A stretch of 64,000 bases of DNA from Arthrobacter_M sp030063245 (GCF_051131705.1 NZ_CP180316.1:2294001-2358000); one strand, 5' to 3'. Counted from the first letter of the stretch, positions 8,453 through 19,953 are shown. Translations and numbers: made by a program. The notes: generated by a model not told the origin, from the sequence alone.

Positions 8453-9943
8453 ATGGCAAGAACACGGCAGCAAACGCCGAACGACCTAGCGCTGATCCAG
8501 GCCCCGCCCGGCACACCGCTGCATTTGCGCGTTCGCCGCACCGTGGAGGGTTTCATCGCTTCCGGCGTCTGGCCCACCGGCACAAGGATCCCCTCAAGCC
8601 GGCAAATCGCTGAGCTCCTGGGCGTTTCCAGGACCACCGTCCAGGCCGCCTATAGCGGACTGCTCGATGACGGGTTCATCGTCGCCAAGTCGCGCTCAGG
8701 GTTCTTCGTCAACCACCAAATCAGCCCCATCAGCGTTGACCACGGCAGCAGTCCCGGCGTGCACGCCAGCCATGCCGAGATCGACTGGGTCCAGCTGGCG
8801 TCATCGGCTGCCCCAGCCCTGCCCGAGCTGGACAGGGAACCGCGATGGTGGACTTTCGAGTATCCCTTCGTCACCGGCCAGCACGATCCCGCGCACTTTC
8901 CCGCGGCAGCCTGGATTCGGGCCCTGAAGGCCTCACTGGCCACTGACGAGCACCGCCACGCCAGCCTGGACGACGTGCTCATGGACGATCCCCTGCTGCT
9001 GGAGACCATCTGCCAACTCATCCTGCCGGCGAGGGGGATCTTCACCGAACCGGACAATGTGCTGATCACCCTTGGCAGCCAACAGGGCCTGCAGCTTCTG
9101 GGCGAAAGCCTGCTGCATCACGGCGATTCCGTTCTCGTGGAAAGCCCTGGGTATCTCGACGCCCGTCACGTCTTTTCCCGGGCCGGCGCCAACCTCGGGT
9201 ACCTTCCGGTGGACGCCGAGGGGGCCATACCGCAGGAATCATATTCGCATGCAAAATTGATCTACCTGACCCCCAGCCACCAGCACCCCACCAACGTGAC
9301 GCTGACGGCCAAACGGCGCCTGGACATTATTGGGGACGCCTCACGCCACAACTTCATCATTGTCGAGGACGACTACGACTCGGAGCTGCGCTACGAGGGG
9401 CAGCCCTCCCCGGCGATGGCGGCCTTGGACCCCAACGGGCGGACCATCTACCTTGGCACCATGTCCAAGGTCCTGGCACCCGGCATTCGCATCGGATTCC
9501 TGGTGGGCCCGTCACCACTCATTGCCATCCTGCGCAAGGCCCGGCGCTACCAGCACAGGCAGCCGCCCGGACAAATTCAACGGGCTGTGGCGCTCCTGTA
9601 CCAAAGCGGGGATTTCAGGACGTCGATGCAGTCCTACAGGCGGGCCCTGGGCACCCGCTGGCATACCGCCTCAGCAATTGCGCGCGAGATATTTCCCGAC
9701 GAGCAGACGCTCCCGCCGGGCGGAACCGGCCTTTGGCTCAAGGCCCCCGCCCAGGTGGACACCCGGGAACTGCGGGTCCTGGCCAAGAGGAACGGAATCC
9801 TGTTCGATTCAGGCGAAAAGTATTTTGCCACCCGGCATGCCTCCAACAACTACATGCGGATCGGGTTCGCCTCCATTCCCAATGAGCGGATCGAGCCCGG
9901 ACTGCTGAAGCTTGCCGCGCTTTTCGACCAGGACCCGACGTGA
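8453..9943 (+). CDS. MocR/PdxR-type regulator (GntR wHTH fused to aminotransferase-like domain)
   Basis: A 496-residue fusion. Residues about 10-80 are a GntR winged helix (IPSSRQIAELLGVSRTTVQ). The rest is a fold-type I aminotransferase-like domain, with the PLP lysine candidate near residue 339 in GTMSKVLAPGIRIG and an NVLITLGSQQGLQL block. Such proteins sense PLP or amino compounds and usually control a divergent gene. Here the divergent operon is the symporter-amidohydrolase set, across only about 120 bp. I prefer the ATG at 8453: TATCCT lies six bases before it, which suits a leaderless transcript. A GTG at 8432 with AAAGG upstream is the alternative. Confidence 0.88.
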   Translation: MARTRQQTPNDLALIQAPPGTPLHLRVRRTVEGFIASGVWPTGTRIPSSRQIAELLGVSRTTVQAAYSGLLDDGFIVAKSRSGFFVNHQISPISVDHGSSPGVHASHAEIDWVQLASSAAPALPELDREPRWWTFEYPFVTGQHDPAHFPAAAWIRALKASLATDEHRHASLDDVLMDDPLLLETICQLILPARGIFTEPDNVLITLGSQQGLQLLGESLLHHGDSVLVESPGYLDARHVFSRAGANLGYLPVDAEGAIPQESYSHAKLIYLTPSHQHPTNVTLTAKRRLDIIGDASRHNFIIVEDDYDSELRYEGQPSPAMAALDPNGRTIYLGTMSKVLAPGIRIGFLVGPSPLIAILRKARRYQHRQPPGQIQRAVALLYQSGDFRTSMQSYRRALGTRWHTASAIAREIFPDEQTLPPGGTGLWLKAPAQVDTRELRVLAKRNGILFDSGEKYFATRHASNNYMRIGFASIPNERIEPGLLKLAALFDQDPT

Positions 9944-10004
9944 GCGAATCCGCCGGCTAACTGCTGCAGCAGCCCCGTCCCGACCAATTTCCCCCAAGTG
10001 ACCG

Positions 10005-10033
10005 TTGACGCCGGTGCCGGACCGTGGTGATAG
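10005..10033 (+). promoter_or_regulatory. Promoter candidate for the PhzF remnant
   Basis: TTGACG (10005-10010), 17-bp spacer, TGATAG (10028-10033), 48 bp before the TTG start of the PhzF remnant. Confidence 0.4.
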
Positions 10034-10081
10034 GCAGTAGCCTGCATTGCGCGCCTCCGCCGTCTCGAAGGGACCCCTGAA

Positions 10082-10339
10082 TTGACCGAGTACCAGTTCG
10101 CCCAAGTTGATGTCTTCTCCCCCACCCCGTGCCTGGGCAACCCTGTCGCCGTCGTCCTGGCCGACGACGGCGTGAGCGAGCAGGCCATGGCGCGGCTGGC
10201 CCGGTGGACCAACCTGTTCGAGACGACGTTTGTGCTTCCTCCCACCTCCCACTACGTACAAGGTCCCCACCCAGTACAGGCTGGCGTAGCTGGACCCGGG
10301 CTAGAGGACTGGCCATCCGCCACAACGAACACCCCGTAA
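10082..10339 (+). pseudogene. PhzF-family isomerase, N-terminal remnant
   Basis: A TTG start with GAAGGGA upstream opens a frame whose first 57 residues are PhzF-like: YQFAQVDVFSPTPCLGNPVA, then LARWTNLFETTFVLPPTS, which includes the catalytic glutamate region. Beyond residue 57 the sequence (YVQGPHPVQ onward) no longer resembles the family and stops at 10339, and no frame nearby restores the missing 200 or more residues. The gene is therefore an N-terminal fragment joined to unrelated DNA. Confidence 0.7.
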
Positions 10340-10589
10340 CTGGGGGCCTGGTCCACGTGGGCATCAAGGAACTCGGGCGAATCCCTGACGGTAGCGGCCA
10401 TAAGGTTCTGGGCAAGGCCGCCAGAAACCCACAACAAAACCAAAATGGCCGCGAACCGCCGCCCTGGCGACGACGTTCTGCACAATACCCACGATGACCA
10501 CTCAGGATTGGCTTATACCGAAATCCTCACGTATGAGAAAAGAGAAACCGCAGCCGGGTTCTGGGAACACCCCAACAGATATTTCACCG

Positions 10590-10870
10590 GTGCCGGGACC
10601 ACTGCAGCAGACCGTCACGTTGGCCGAGCTGCTCACAGAACACAGCCCGGGCTGGGAGCCGCCGCCGCCGGCACGGCGCGCCCTGATCCAGACGCGCTGC
10701 CACCAGCACGCGGTCACGGGATTCGACGCCGTGCGCGAGTCCGCGCCGGACGATGTGGTGCTGGCCGATGGATTCAGCTGCCGGACCCAGATCGAACAGG
10801 GCAACGCCGCCGGCCGCTAGTGTGTGCACCTGGCCGAGCTGCTGGCCTCGGCACTGCATGAGCGGGGAAA
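10590..10870 (+). pseudogene. FeS/FAD-linked oxidoreductase, C-terminal remnant
   Basis: The frame reads ALIQTRCHQHAVTGFDA, then VVLADGFSCRTQI, then (after an in-frame TAG at 10818) CVHLAELLASALHERG. CHQHA plus GFSCRTQ is the C-terminal signature of large FAD-linked oxidases carrying an iron-sulphur domain (D-lactate/glycolate dehydrogenase-like). The upstream 600 or more residues are missing, and the link between the GFDA and DGFSCRTQI blocks looks shorter than usual. The truncation, the internal stop and a low-complexity tail to about 10982 mark it as a pseudogene. Confidence 0.6.
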
Positions 10871-11229
10871 GGATGGAGACGGAAAGGAAAGCAGAAAGGA
10901 TCGGGACAGGGAGGCCGGGGGGCACGAAGGATGGGCACAGAAACGTCGGGGGCACGGAGGATGGCGTTGGCCCGGCGAATGAAGTGCGCGCACCACGCCC
11001 GCGCACTTCCCGCAAAGCCTCCTATCTGGCCCTGGCCGTGGTGGCACTCGCCGGCGTTGACCGGTTGACTACCGTGATCTGTTAGCATTGGTGACTGTGT
11101 GCCCGTGCAGGTCGGCGGTCACTACAGGTTGGCCGGACGTTCACCGTAATTCGAGCATCCCCACGCCGCTGTCAATGGTCAACCTACGCCCTCTACGACC
11201 GAAGTCCGCTTTAAAAAGAGAGTTCATAC
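10871..11229 (+). other. Upstream region of rpsT
   Basis: There is no gene that I can support. It starts with purine-rich low-complexity sequence (about 10862-10980) left from the FeS oxidoreductase remnant. A possible rpsT promoter is TTGACC at 11057-11062 with TGTTAG at 11080-11085 (17-bp spacer), a weak -10. Confidence 0.4.
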
Positions 11230-11490
11230 GTGGCTAATATTAAGTCCCAGAAGAAGCGCATTCTTACCAATGAGAAGGCGCGCCAGCGCAACAACTCAGT
11301 GAAGTCCGAGCTGAAGACCGCTATCCGTGCAGTACACGTCGCGGTCGAGGCTTCCGATAAGGATGCCGCTGCTGTTGCCCTGGTTGGCGCGAGCCGCAAG
11401 CTGGACAAGGCCGTTGGCAAGGGTGTTATCCACGCCAACAACGCCGCAAACCGCAAGTCGGCCATCTCCAAGAAGGTTAACGCCCTCTAG
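11230..11490 (+). CDS. rpsT: 30S ribosomal protein S20
   Basis: 86 residues starting GTG (MANIKSQKKRILTNEKARQR), rich in lysine and arginine, ending in NRKSAISKKVNAL; this is the S20 pattern throughout. S20 binds 16S rRNA early in 30S assembly. Length is normal for the family. An AAAAAGAGAG stretch precedes the start. It stands alone on the plus strand, facing holA, the usual actinobacterial arrangement. Confidence 0.98.
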   Translation: MANIKSQKKRILTNEKARQRNNSVKSELKTAIRAVHVAVEASDKDAAAVALVGASRKLDKAVGKGVIHANNAANRKSAISKKVNAL

Positions 11491-11547
11491 GGACCCGTTG
11501 CTACCCTTTCACGGGAGTATCCGGGCGCTGTAGCGCTCATGCATCGG

Positions 11548-11579
11548 CTGTGGCCGGCACCTTCGGGTGTCGGCCACAG
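11548..11579. terminator. Hairpin terminator between rpsT and holA
   Basis: A 14-bp stem with one G-U pair closed by a TTCG tetraloop (CTGTGGCCG... / ...CGGCCACAG). It lies 58 bp after rpsT and 25 bp after holA (opposite strand), so it can serve both. No long T-run follows, as is common in this group. Confidence 0.8.
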
Positions 11580-11603
11580 TTCGTTAAAGGGCCAGTTTGT
11601 GCG

Positions 11604-12683
11604 TTACCGCCGGCGGGCGGAGGTGGCGATCACCGTCACGGCCCGTTCCACGGCGTAGACCGGGTCCTTCGCTTCCCCCTTGACCTGGGCATCGGCGTCC
11701 GCCAGGACCTGGATGGATCTGATCAACGCCTCGGCGCTCCAGGCACCGATGTCCCGTCGCGCGGAATCAACCTGCCACGCCTGCATGCCGAGGTCCTTCG
11801 CTATCTGCGCCGAACTCCCCCGGGCCGAATGCACCTTGGCCAACGTCCTGACCTTCATAGCCAAGGCCGCCACCAGCGGCACCGGGTCCACTCCGGTGGC
11901 CAGTGCATGGCGCAGCGAGGAGAGTGCCACAGGGGCGTTCCCGGCCAGCGCGGCGTCGGCCACCCTGAATGCGGTGGCCTCCACACGGCCACCGTAATAC
12001 TTATCCACCATGTCGGCGGACACCGACGCGGCTCCTTCCGCGGAGGGAACATCGGCGATCAACTGACTGCACGCGGCCGCCAGTTCCGCCAGGCTGGCCC
12101 CGACCGCCGCAACCAACGCGCGCACGGCCTGCGGATCGATCCGCCGCCCGGCCTGCCGGAACTCCGCGCCGACGAAATCCGCCTTTTCCTGGTCCTTCTT
12201 CAGCGGGAGGCATTCCACCACGGGCGCGCCGCTGGCTTTGACAGCATCCAGCAGTTTTTTTCCACGGGTACCGCCGCCGTGGTGGAGGGCGACGACGACG
12301 TCCGGCTCGGGCGAGTTGAGGTATGCCAGTGCTTCGGTCAGGAAATCGTCATTCATGGCGGCGAGCGCCGATACCTCGATGAGTTTTGCTTCGCCGAACA
12401 GGGACGGGCTGGACAGCATGGTCAGCTGGCCGGCGGTGTAGGCGGAGGCGTCCACTGTGGTGACCTCGAGCTCCGGGCTCTCCGCGCGGAGTTTACGGCG
12501 CAGGTTTTCCAGCGCCCGACCGGCAATGAAGTCTTCCGTCCCGTGCACCAAAACCACACTGGCGGGCGGAACATCGCGCCAGCTCACCATCCGGACCGTC
12601 CCGGCGGTGCCGCGTACCGCTGCCCGGGACAGACTCTTGGATGCGGCGGAGCTGGTGCCGCGCCCTGCTGCGGGAGGGGTCAT
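11604..12683 (-). CDS. holA: DNA polymerase III delta subunit
   Basis: About 359 residues. HolA is the clamp-loader subunit that opens the beta clamp. The N-terminal part shows VVLVHGTEDFIAGRAL and TTVDASAYTAGQL, then SLFGEAKLIEV; the C-terminal helical collar region is ADAALAGNAPVALSSLRH. The start is uncertain: I use the ATG at 12683, while 12728 is also in frame and neither has a strong ribosome site. It follows comEC on the same strand, an order common in actinobacteria. Confidence 0.9.
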   Translation of the reverse strand: MTPPAAGRGTSSAASKSLSRAAVRGTAGTVRMVSWRDVPPASVVLVHGTEDFIAGRALENLRRKLRAESPELEVTTVDASAYTAGQLTMLSSPSLFGEAKLIEVSALAAMNDDFLTEALAYLNSPEPDVVVALHHGGGTRGKKLLDAVKASGAPVVECLPLKKDQEKADFVGAEFRQAGRRIDPQAVRALVAAVGASLAELAAACSQLIADVPSAEGAASVSADMVDKYYGGRVEATAFRVADAALAGNAPVALSSLRHALATGVDPVPLVAALAMKVRTLAKVHSARGSSAQIAKDLGMQAWQVDSARRDIGAWSAEALIRSIQVLADADAQVKGEAKDPVYAVERAVTVIATSARRR

Positions 12684-12798
12684 CGACGCGCCAATGGGAT
12701 AAGAGAGGTCATATAACCAGCCTGCCATGGTGCTGCGACATTCCCTATCCGACGAATCCCGGCTGCATCCGCCGGCCCCTGGAGGCAACGTCGGTATT

Positions 12799-14754
12799 TC
12801 AGTGTGCGCCCGCTGTATTGAGCAGCCAGGCAAGGACGGCACCGGTGACGGAGGCCAGGGCGACCCCGCCGGGCAGCCCGGCCGCGCCCCGCCACCGGGG
12901 CGGTAACCGGGCCCGCAGCCGGAGCGCCGTGGCGGCAATCCGCCGGTGATGGACGGTGCCCCACAGCCCCGCGACGGTGACGGCCGAAAGCCCCGCCATC
13001 GAGGTAACTCCGGCTACTCCTTCCGGCCACGGCTGGGCGGCACCGGGCAGACCGGAGAAGAACCGTGCGACGAAGGCCACCCACTGTGCACCAATCCCGG
13101 AGAGGAACACCAACGCCGGTACCGCCCACGGCGCGAGCGCCAGCGCGACGAGGCCCAGGGTCCCGATGCCTGTCACCAGGGCAATGACCGGTGCCGCGGC
13201 CATGTTGGCGGGCAGCGAATAGGCCATCAGCTGCGGTTGCAGCAGAACTATAACCGGAGCGCAGAACAGCTGGGCTGTCAGCGGCACCGCGACGGCCTGC
13301 GCCAGCCAGTGCGGGAACCACGCCAGCAGCCATCGGCTGCATTGCTTCCCCACGAGCAGCAGGCCCAGGGTGGCCAGTACGGAGAGAATGAAGGCGTAAT
13401 TTACGGCAAGCCAGGGATCCACCAGCAACAGGCCCACTACAGCGACGGCCAAAAGCGCGGAGACCCGCTTTGGCCGTCCGGACAGCATCGCCAATATGCC
13501 GATTACCCCCATTAAGGCCGCCCGGAGCACGCTCGGATCCGGTCCGACGACGGCGACAAAGCCGGCGAGACCGGTCACAGCCAGTCCCGCCGCGAGCCAC
13601 CTCGGGCAACGCACACATCGGGCCAGATAGATCAGACCGCCGAGGATCAACGTGCAGTTCGCTCCACTGACAGCGGTCAAATGGGTCAGGCCCACCTGCT
13701 TCATGGCGGCGTCGAGATCCGCCGGCTGGGCCGAACGGTCCCCGGTGATCATGCCCGGCAGCAGGCCGGCGGCATCCGGCAGGACGGTACCCGACAGCGA
13801 CTGCGCCGCGGCCCTCCACCCCGCGCGCAGTTCCGCCGCCCAGCGGGTCCAGCCCTGCTGAACGGCGATCACGCGGGGAGCGGATTTAGCGGCGAAGTAC
13901 GCGACGGTATCCGCCCCGGCGTCCGTGGCCTTCAGCGTTCCCGCGGCGGCAACATACTGCCCGGTCACCACCGTGTCCCAGTCGGCACCGCCCACCACCA
14001 GCACCGGTGCGGCCGCCTCGAACCGTAGGCCGCCGGATGTTGCCTCCGTTAGGAGCGCTTCCACGATCACCTTCCCGCCGGAAGCTGGCCCACTGACGGG
14101 ATGTGGATCGGCGCGCACCAGCAGCACGGCCGTCACCGTCACGGAACCGGTGATCGCCTGCCCGATCGGTCCTCGGGTCTTGAAGCCGGCCTGCGCACCG
14201 GCCACCAACAGGACCCCGGCAACGCAGAGGAGCGCGAGCACCGCCGCCGGAATCGCGCGCAGCAGCCCTGACTGCCTGGGCTTTCTCGTCCTACTGCGGC
14301 GCCGGCTCCGGCCAGGAGCCAGCGCCATGCGAGCACCGACCCAGATGGCCGGACCAAGGAGGCAGGCCACGAGACCTGCGCGGACTGCGTCCGTTGCCGG
14401 CATGGCGGTGCCGGCCAGCGCCGCAGTCCAGCTGCACACTGTTGCCGGAACCAGCCGCATGTCAATCCGTCGCAGCGCACCGGGCGTTCCCGGCCCGCCG
14501 TCGTTCTGCCGTCCGCCCGGCGCGCCCGCCCTTGCCCGGGCAGCGAAACGGCGGACCAATTCCGGACTCCGCCATGCGGGGCGCCTGATGGACCGGGCGG
14601 AGGGGACCGGTGGACGAATCGCCTCATCCGGCAGATCCGTCCGCGGTCCGCTCCCCACCGCGGCCTGGAGGTAGCGCTGCCAAGGCTGCTTGGCCGCTTT
14701 GGGCGCCTCCGGTTCCGCCGCCGCGTCGTCCGGACGTGCCCGGTCTTTCGTCAT
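12799..14754 (-). CDS. comEC: ComEC/Rec2 family DNA-uptake channel protein
   Basis: 651 residues. A variable basic N-terminus is followed by several membrane helices, a soluble DUF4131-like segment (about 190-300) and the Competence domain, with GLTHLTAVSGANCTLI and VGPDPSVLRAALMG as hallmarks. ComEC forms the inner-membrane channel for single-stranded DNA during transformation. No C-terminal metallo-beta-lactamase domain is present: the protein ends after the last helices at AWLLNTAGAH. The gene lies 14 bp after comEA. Whether the organism is competent cannot be judged here. Confidence 0.92.
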   Translation of the reverse strand: MTKDRARPDDAAAEPEAPKAAKQPWQRYLQAAVGSGPRTDLPDEAIRPPVPSARSIRRPAWRSPELVRRFAARARAGAPGGRQNDGGPGTPGALRRIDMRLVPATVCSWTAALAGTAMPATDAVRAGLVACLLGPAIWVGARMALAPGRSRRRSRTRKPRQSGLLRAIPAAVLALLCVAGVLLVAGAQAGFKTRGPIGQAITGSVTVTAVLLVRADPHPVSGPASGGKVIVEALLTEATSGGLRFEAAAPVLVVGGADWDTVVTGQYVAAAGTLKATDAGADTVAYFAAKSAPRVIAVQQGWTRWAAELRAGWRAAAQSLSGTVLPDAAGLLPGMITGDRSAQPADLDAAMKQVGLTHLTAVSGANCTLILGGLIYLARCVRCPRWLAAGLAVTGLAGFVAVVGPDPSVLRAALMGVIGILAMLSGRPKRVSALLAVAVVGLLLVDPWLAVNYAFILSVLATLGLLLVGKQCSRWLLAWFPHWLAQAVAVPLTAQLFCAPVIVLLQPQLMAYSLPANMAAAPVIALVTGIGTLGLVALALAPWAVPALVFLSGIGAQWVAFVARFFSGLPGAAQPWPEGVAGVTSMAGLSAVTVAGLWGTVHHRRIAATALRLRARLPPRWRGAAGLPGGVALASVTGAVLAWLLNTAGAH

Positions 14755-14768
14755 GACCGCGGCTCGCC

Positions 14769-15779
14769 TTACACCGTTACGAGTGGCAGCAGAGCTGCCA
14801 GAAGCTTGGGACCGATGCCATCAACGGCGTCCAGTTCCTGGGTGCTGGCAAATTTGCCGTGCTGCTGCCGGAAATCCACGATCCGCTGTGCCAGCACGGG
14901 GCCTACCTTCGGTAGTGTCATCAGTTCCTGGACAGCGGCGCTGTTCAGATTGACCTTGACCGCGGAGGGCTTTGCGCCGGCCGGGTTGACGCCGGACGAC
15001 GTACCGGCGGAAGCACCCGCCGCGGGTGCCTCTGCAGCCTGGTCCCGGGTAGGGACGATGATCCGCTCCCCGTCGGCCAGCACTGCCGCGAGATTGACGG
15101 CTTCCACGGCGGCGTCCGGCAGCTCACCACCGGCTGCCTCGATGGCCTCGTAGACGCGGCTTCCCGAGGGGAGTTCCACAATTCCCGGGTGTGCCACAGC
15201 CCCGGCGACGTGGACCAGGACAGCGGCGCCGCCGGTCCTCCCCGCGTCCGTATTCGTGGCGGCGGGGACCGTCGCCTCCCCCGAGGGCTCCCCCGAGGGT
15301 TTACCCGATTCGCCGGTGCCGGGGACCTTCACCTTCACCGACGGGCCAACGTCCACGCCTTGGGGTGCCAGCTGCTGGCCCATCGTCGGGAGCAGCAGAA
15401 CCAGAACGCCGCTGGCCAGCAGAGCAAGGATGATCAGCAACGCGGCCGAGCCTACCCGCCAGCGCAGTCGTCCAAACATGGGAGGTACTCCGCTAGGACT
15501 GCTTGCCATCTCCCGTTGCACCGGAAGGACCGTCGAGGCGTCGGCAACCGGATGTTCCGTCCTGTCGGCGGGACCGGGCAGCTCCCGGTAGGTCACGCCG
15601 GCAGCCGACAGTTCAGCCGCCTCGGGGCCCGCAGGCGTGGCCGCTACGGCTGCGTTCTCCAGCCCGGGGTCCACAACGGACGGGGGCTGCAATAGGGCGC
15701 TCAGACGATGGAACGGCCCCGTTTCCGACGCCGCGCCGCAATGCCTCGCCCGACTGACCATGACTACCATGCTAGGCAC
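14769..15779 (-). CDS. comEA: ComEA-like DNA-binding protein (SLBB plus helix-hairpin-helix)
   Basis: 336 residues with a cytoplasmic N-terminus of about 110, one membrane helix (VGSAALLIILALLASGVLVL), a Gly/Ser/Pro linker, an SLBB domain (VLVHVAGAVAHPGIVELPSG) and a C-terminal double helix-hairpin-helix (VNLNSAAVQELMTLPKVGP, then LDAVDGIGPKLLAALLPL). It binds incoming double-stranded DNA outside the membrane. Three in-frame starts (GTG 15779, ATG 15770, ATG 15761) lie close together and none has a clear ribosome site. First gene of comEA-comEC-holA. Confidence 0.9.
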   Translation of the reverse strand: MPSMVVMVSRARHCGAASETGPFHRLSALLQPPSVVDPGLENAAVAATPAGPEAAELSAAGVTYRELPGPADRTEHPVADASTVLPVQREMASSPSGVPPMFGRLRWRVGSAALLIILALLASGVLVLLLPTMGQQLAPQGVDVGPSVKVKVPGTGESGKPSGEPSGEATVPAATNTDAGRTGGAAVLVHVAGAVAHPGIVELPSGSRVYEAIEAAGGELPDAAVEAVNLAAVLADGERIIVPTRDQAAEAPAAGASAGTSSGVNPAGAKPSAVKVNLNSAAVQELMTLPKVGPVLAQRIVDFRQQHGKFASTQELDAVDGIGPKLLAALLPLVTV

Positions 15780-16031
15780 GTCAATGTGGGGCAGTGAGCG
15801 GGAGGAACAATCTGTGACCGCTGCCGGGCGCCGCCCCGGTTGTGCAGGACCAGTTCAAGAACAGGGGCCGCGAAGACGCCAACCAGTTCCTTTTTGTTCG
15901 TATCCATGCGACACGTTCGTATCCAGGCGACAAGCCGGAACCGATTAACCTACCTTCGTGCGGCAGGGGCGGTCAGCCGATTGGCGGTAGGGACGCAAAA
16001 CGGTCCGGTGGGATCGGTCCCTGTATTTGGG

Positions 16032-17000
16032 CTACACGACCGTATCCGCACGGTCCTCACCCACAATGACGGCGAGGACACCGAGCCCGGCATGCGCAGC
16101 CAGCACGGCGGGCAGCCCGGTGACCATGATCTCGGACAACTCCGGTACTCCGGAGGCCAGGCGGCCGGCGAACTCCCGTGCCTGCGCCTCATTCCCGAAA
16201 TGGTGGACGGCTGCCTTGGCCATCCCGGCGGGCCGAGCCGCGATGTCAGCGAGAACCAGTTCCTCCAGCCGGGCAACGGCCCGGGCGGACGAGCGCACCC
16301 TTTCCAGCGGGATGATCCGCCCCTCCTGCACCGACAGCAGAGGCTTGATGGCAAAGACGGTTCCCAGCAACGAGGCCGCAGCACCGATCCGGCCGCCGCG
16401 CCGGAGTTGGTCAAGGCTCGGCACATAAAAGTAGATCCGGGCCGCGGCCAGCTGGGCCGTCGCAGCCGCGGCGACGCCGGCGCGGTCCAGGCCCGAGGCG
16501 GCGGCCAGCAGCGCTCCCTGGACACCGAATCCCTGCGCCATGCCTGCCGTTCTGCTGTCGATGACCTCGACCGGAAAATCCGTGCGGGACGCCGCCAGTA
16601 AGGCCGCCTCCACCGTGCCGGAGAGGGCGCCGGAAATGTGCACCGAAACCGCTGACTCGAAGCCGCGCGCGCGGGCGGAACGAAAGGCCCGTTCAAACTG
16701 ACCCGGTGAGGGGCGCGATGTCCGCACCGGTTTGCCGGCCGCCAACGCCAACGCGATCGATTCGCCGAGATCGTCCACGCCCTCGCCAAAGGTCTCATCA
16801 CCCACCAGAACGGGCATCGGCACGATGGCCAGCCGGCCGTCGTCGGGCAGGGATCCGGTCCAGTCGAGCGGAAGCGCCGCCGCGGAATCCGTGATGACGG
16901 CCACCGACGGGTGCACGGCGGACACGGGCTCCTGACCGGGCCGTTTCCGGGCCAGCTGATCGCGCAGCCAGGTCAGGACCGCCGGTTCGCGCTGCGGCAT
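16032..17000 (-). CDS. DegV family fatty-acid-binding protein
   Basis: 322 residues. The DegV pattern is clear: VAVITDSAAALP near residue 32, the second motif TSRPSPGQF, SVHISGALSGTV, EVIDSRTAGMAQGFGV and LRRGGRIGAAAS. DegV/FakB-type proteins bind a fatty acid and, in Firmicutes, present it to a kinase; the role in actinobacteria is less clear. It follows leuS by 94 bp on the same strand. The 250 bp between it and comEA (15780-16031) holds no gene that I can support. Confidence 0.9.
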   Translation of the reverse strand: MPQREPAVLTWLRDQLARKRPGQEPVSAVHPSVAVITDSAAALPLDWTGSLPDDGRLAIVPMPVLVGDETFGEGVDDLGESIALALAAGKPVRTSRPSPGQFERAFRSARARGFESAVSVHISGALSGTVEAALLAASRTDFPVEVIDSRTAGMAQGFGVQGALLAAASGLDRAGVAAAATAQLAAARIYFYVPSLDQLRRGGRIGAAASLLGTVFAIKPLLSVQEGRIIPLERVRSSARAVARLEELVLADIAARPAGMAKAAVHHFGNEAQAREFAGRLASGVPELSEIMVTGLPAVLAAHAGLGVLAVIVGEDRADTVV

Positions 17001-17094
17001 CTCATGCCTTCCTTATCTGGCGCTGCCCGTACCGCTGGAGGATCCCGCGGAACGGACAGCAGTGAAAAGCACCGGCGTACGGCGGCCCGCGGGT

Positions 17095-19620
<2,526 letters not shown>

Positions 19621-19654
19621 GATTGGCCTGTCGGCGGATTGCCTTCTTCACGCA

Positions 19655-19695
19655 CAAAAGCCCCTCGACGCAGCAAATCGCCGCAGCAAGGGGCT
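19655..19695 (-). promoter_or_regulatory. leuS leader hairpin (attenuator candidate)
   Basis: On the minus strand AGCCCCT pairs with AGGGGCT across a GC-rich inner loop that contains GCGGCG opposite TGCTGC, and a TTTT run follows at once (19658-19655). It therefore looks like an intrinsic terminator 35 nt before the leuS start. Its first stem bases overlap the stop codon of a six-residue leader ORF, the layout expected for transcription attenuation. Regulation is inferred. Confidence 0.6.
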
Positions 19696-19714
19696 AGCCA
19701 AGGAAGTAAGCCAT
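19694..19714 (-). CDS. Six-residue leader ORF of leuS (MAYFLG), probably leaderless
   Basis: ATG at 19714, stop TAG at 19696-19694. TAGTCT (19726-19721) stands six bases before the ATG, which would place the transcription start on the ATG itself, a layout common in actinobacteria. It holds one leucine codon, CTT, probably a low-usage codon in this GC-rich genome. No good -35 is evident. Confidence 0.35.
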   Translation of the reverse strand: MAYFLG

Positions 19715-19748
19715 ACAGCCAGACTACCGCATCGGCCGAATCCGTAAT

Positions 19749-19946
19749 CGAGGAAACAGCGGCGGCTGAGCCGCTGACTTAGGTAGGCGACGTCAGAATC
19801 CCCAACGAGGAGACAGCGGCGGCGGAGCCGCTGATTTATGTAGGCGACGTCAGAGGCCGAGGAACGAGGCCAGTAGCCGGGAAATCAGCGGTCCGCCGCC
19901 GCGTAGCGGCACCGGAAATCAGCGGTCCGCCGCCGCGTAGCGGCAC
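19749..19946. repeat. REP-like palindromic repeat cluster between glpK and leuS
   Basis: Two 49-bp direct copies (19749-19797 and 19806-19854) each contain the hairpin CAGCGGC...GCCGCTG and end GTAGGCGACGTCAGA. Then come two nearly identical 34-bp copies (19878-19912 and 19913-19946) carrying GCCGC-CGCGTA-GCGGC and an AAATCAGCGG that is complementary to the first pair. The set can fold several ways and may end glpK transcription. Confidence 0.85.
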
Positions 19947-19953
19947 CGAACAC

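Noticed and set aside
10252..10485. Minus-strand frame of 77 codons between the PhzF and FeS remnants
   Set aside because: No recognisable family, no ribosome site, and it lies in a rearranged region.
12684..12938. Longer N-terminus of HolA
   Set aside because: The extension is arginine/proline-rich, overlaps comEC and lacks a ribosome site.
19749..19946. CRISPR array or riboswitch
   Set aside because: Only two copies of each of two unit types, no spacers of constant length; the hairpins fit REP-like elements better.
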